A stretch of 6,992 nt of DNA from Kiritimatiellia bacterium (GTDB lineage: Bacteria > Verrucomicrobiota > Kiritimatiellia > JAAZAB01). Shown here piece after piece: positions 6,714-6,992 of this stretch. The DNA is taken from NCBI GenBank assembly GCA_018400335.1, contig JAGYMT010000088.1:1-6992 (forward strand). Direction: 5' to 3'. The first letter of the stretch is position 1. The number at the start of each line of letters is the position of its first letter. Below the pieces are notes generated by a model that was not told where the DNA came from, did not search any database, and saw nothing but the letters and a program-made list of their open reading frames with translations. The position numbers and the translations under genes are program-made.

Positions 6714-6992
6714 GTGTTTTCCTTTGCTGCGAATGGAGATATACCGCTGTCGATCAACGCGGGACTCGGGGTATCCGTGTCCCGCCCAACGTTTCGGATC
6801 AGCGCCTTGTCTCGAATCCAATCCGTCGTGAAGCGGCAGAAGACGAGGTGCTGATTGTAGCGGTCCCTGCCGCACTCGCAGAGCAGGCCGACCGAGCCGT
6901 CCTCAAGCGCCGCCATATCAGTGTATCCGGAAGGCCCCTGCGTCACGCAACGGCTCTCCGGCCAGGTCTCCCCTTCATCGTGGCTGAGGCGT
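6710..6992 (-). CDS. Sialidase-family (BNR/Asp-box) protein, C-terminal fragment cut by the right edge
   Basis: Ninety-three codons remain, reading leftward from the window edge to a TGA at 6710-6712. The first visible residues contain an Asp box, SHDEGETW (S-x-D-x-G-x-x-W). About 15 residues later comes GYTDMAALEDGSVGLLCECG, the conserved YSD-x-x-x-L-x-DG-x-x-x-x-LYE-type strand pair near the end of sialidase propellers, which carries the active-site Tyr/Glu region. The last 15 residues (PSPALIDSGISPFAAKENT region) lie outside the propeller and look unstructured. Its stop overlaps the phosphoesterase start by 4 bp, so the two are translationally coupled and this is the promoter-proximal gene of the operon seen here. 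It is a different gene from the sialidase at 1-166, since the two lie on the same strand with about 6.5 kb of other genes between them. Confidence 0.88.
   Translation of the reverse strand, partial: RLSHDEGETWPESRCVTQGPSGYTDMAALEDGSVGLLCECGRDRYNQHLVFCRFTTDWIRDKALIRNVGRDTDTPSPALIDSGISPFAAKENT

Noticed and set aside
6714..6875. N-terminal extension of the phosphoesterase ORF to an ATG at 6875
   Set aside because: The extension is an out-of-frame reading of the sialidase C-terminus, which has its own conserved motifs; the ATG at 6711-6713 has a ribosome-binding site and ATGA coupling.

Overview
The window reads as a piece of a carbohydrate-utilisation region from a Gram-negative bacterium, moderately GC-rich (by eye, not counted). 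The gene set is an oligogalacturonate-lyase-like propeller, BNR/Asp-box sialidase-like proteins, a GH32/43-like propeller protein, a calcineurin-type phosphoesterase and an alkaline-ceramidase-like fragment. This mix resembles accessory genomes of the Planctomycetota/Lentisphaerota/Verrucomicrobiota (PVC) group or neighbouring uncultured phyla. That placement is an inference from gene content; there is no rRNA or marker gene here.

Layout. Positions 1-166 (minus) hold the first 55 codons of a sialidase-family protein cut by the left edge. A 270-bp AT-rich divergent intergenic region with nested direct and inverted repeats separates it from a plus-strand PL22-like oligogalacturonate lyase (437-1702). 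A short open stretch with a strong Shine-Dalgarno at 1717 follows, but its reading frame looks broken by about 1929/1993. Converging on it from the minus strand is a complete 438-aa AAA_14/DUF4143 ATPase (1962-3278) with its own ribosome-binding site. Upstream of the ATPase, also on the minus strand, lies a tight gene string that enters from the right edge: the C-terminus of a second sialidase-family protein (6710-6992), a metallophosphoesterase (5748-6713), a five-bladed-propeller glycosidase-like protein (4333-5751), a frameshifted N-terminal ceramidase-like fragment (4053-4319), an unassigned C-terminal segment in another frame (3803-4078), and an unassigned 147-aa ORF (3353-3796).

How they may work together. 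The first three genes of the right-hand string are coupled by 4-bp ATGA overlaps and the fourth has a good ribosome-binding site 13 nt downstream, so they form one operon. None of the visible N-termini carries an obvious signal peptide, which suggests cytoplasmic processing of imported oligosaccharides or conjugates. The pectin-type lyase and left sialidase diverge from one control region and may be co-regulated. The end of the right-hand operon has decayed: a frameshift, loss of the ceramidase core, and two orphan fragments directly next to the ATPase gene. This makes 3280-4320 the most unusual part of the window. I see no tRNA, rRNA, CRISPR array, transposase or convincing integron or phage feature.
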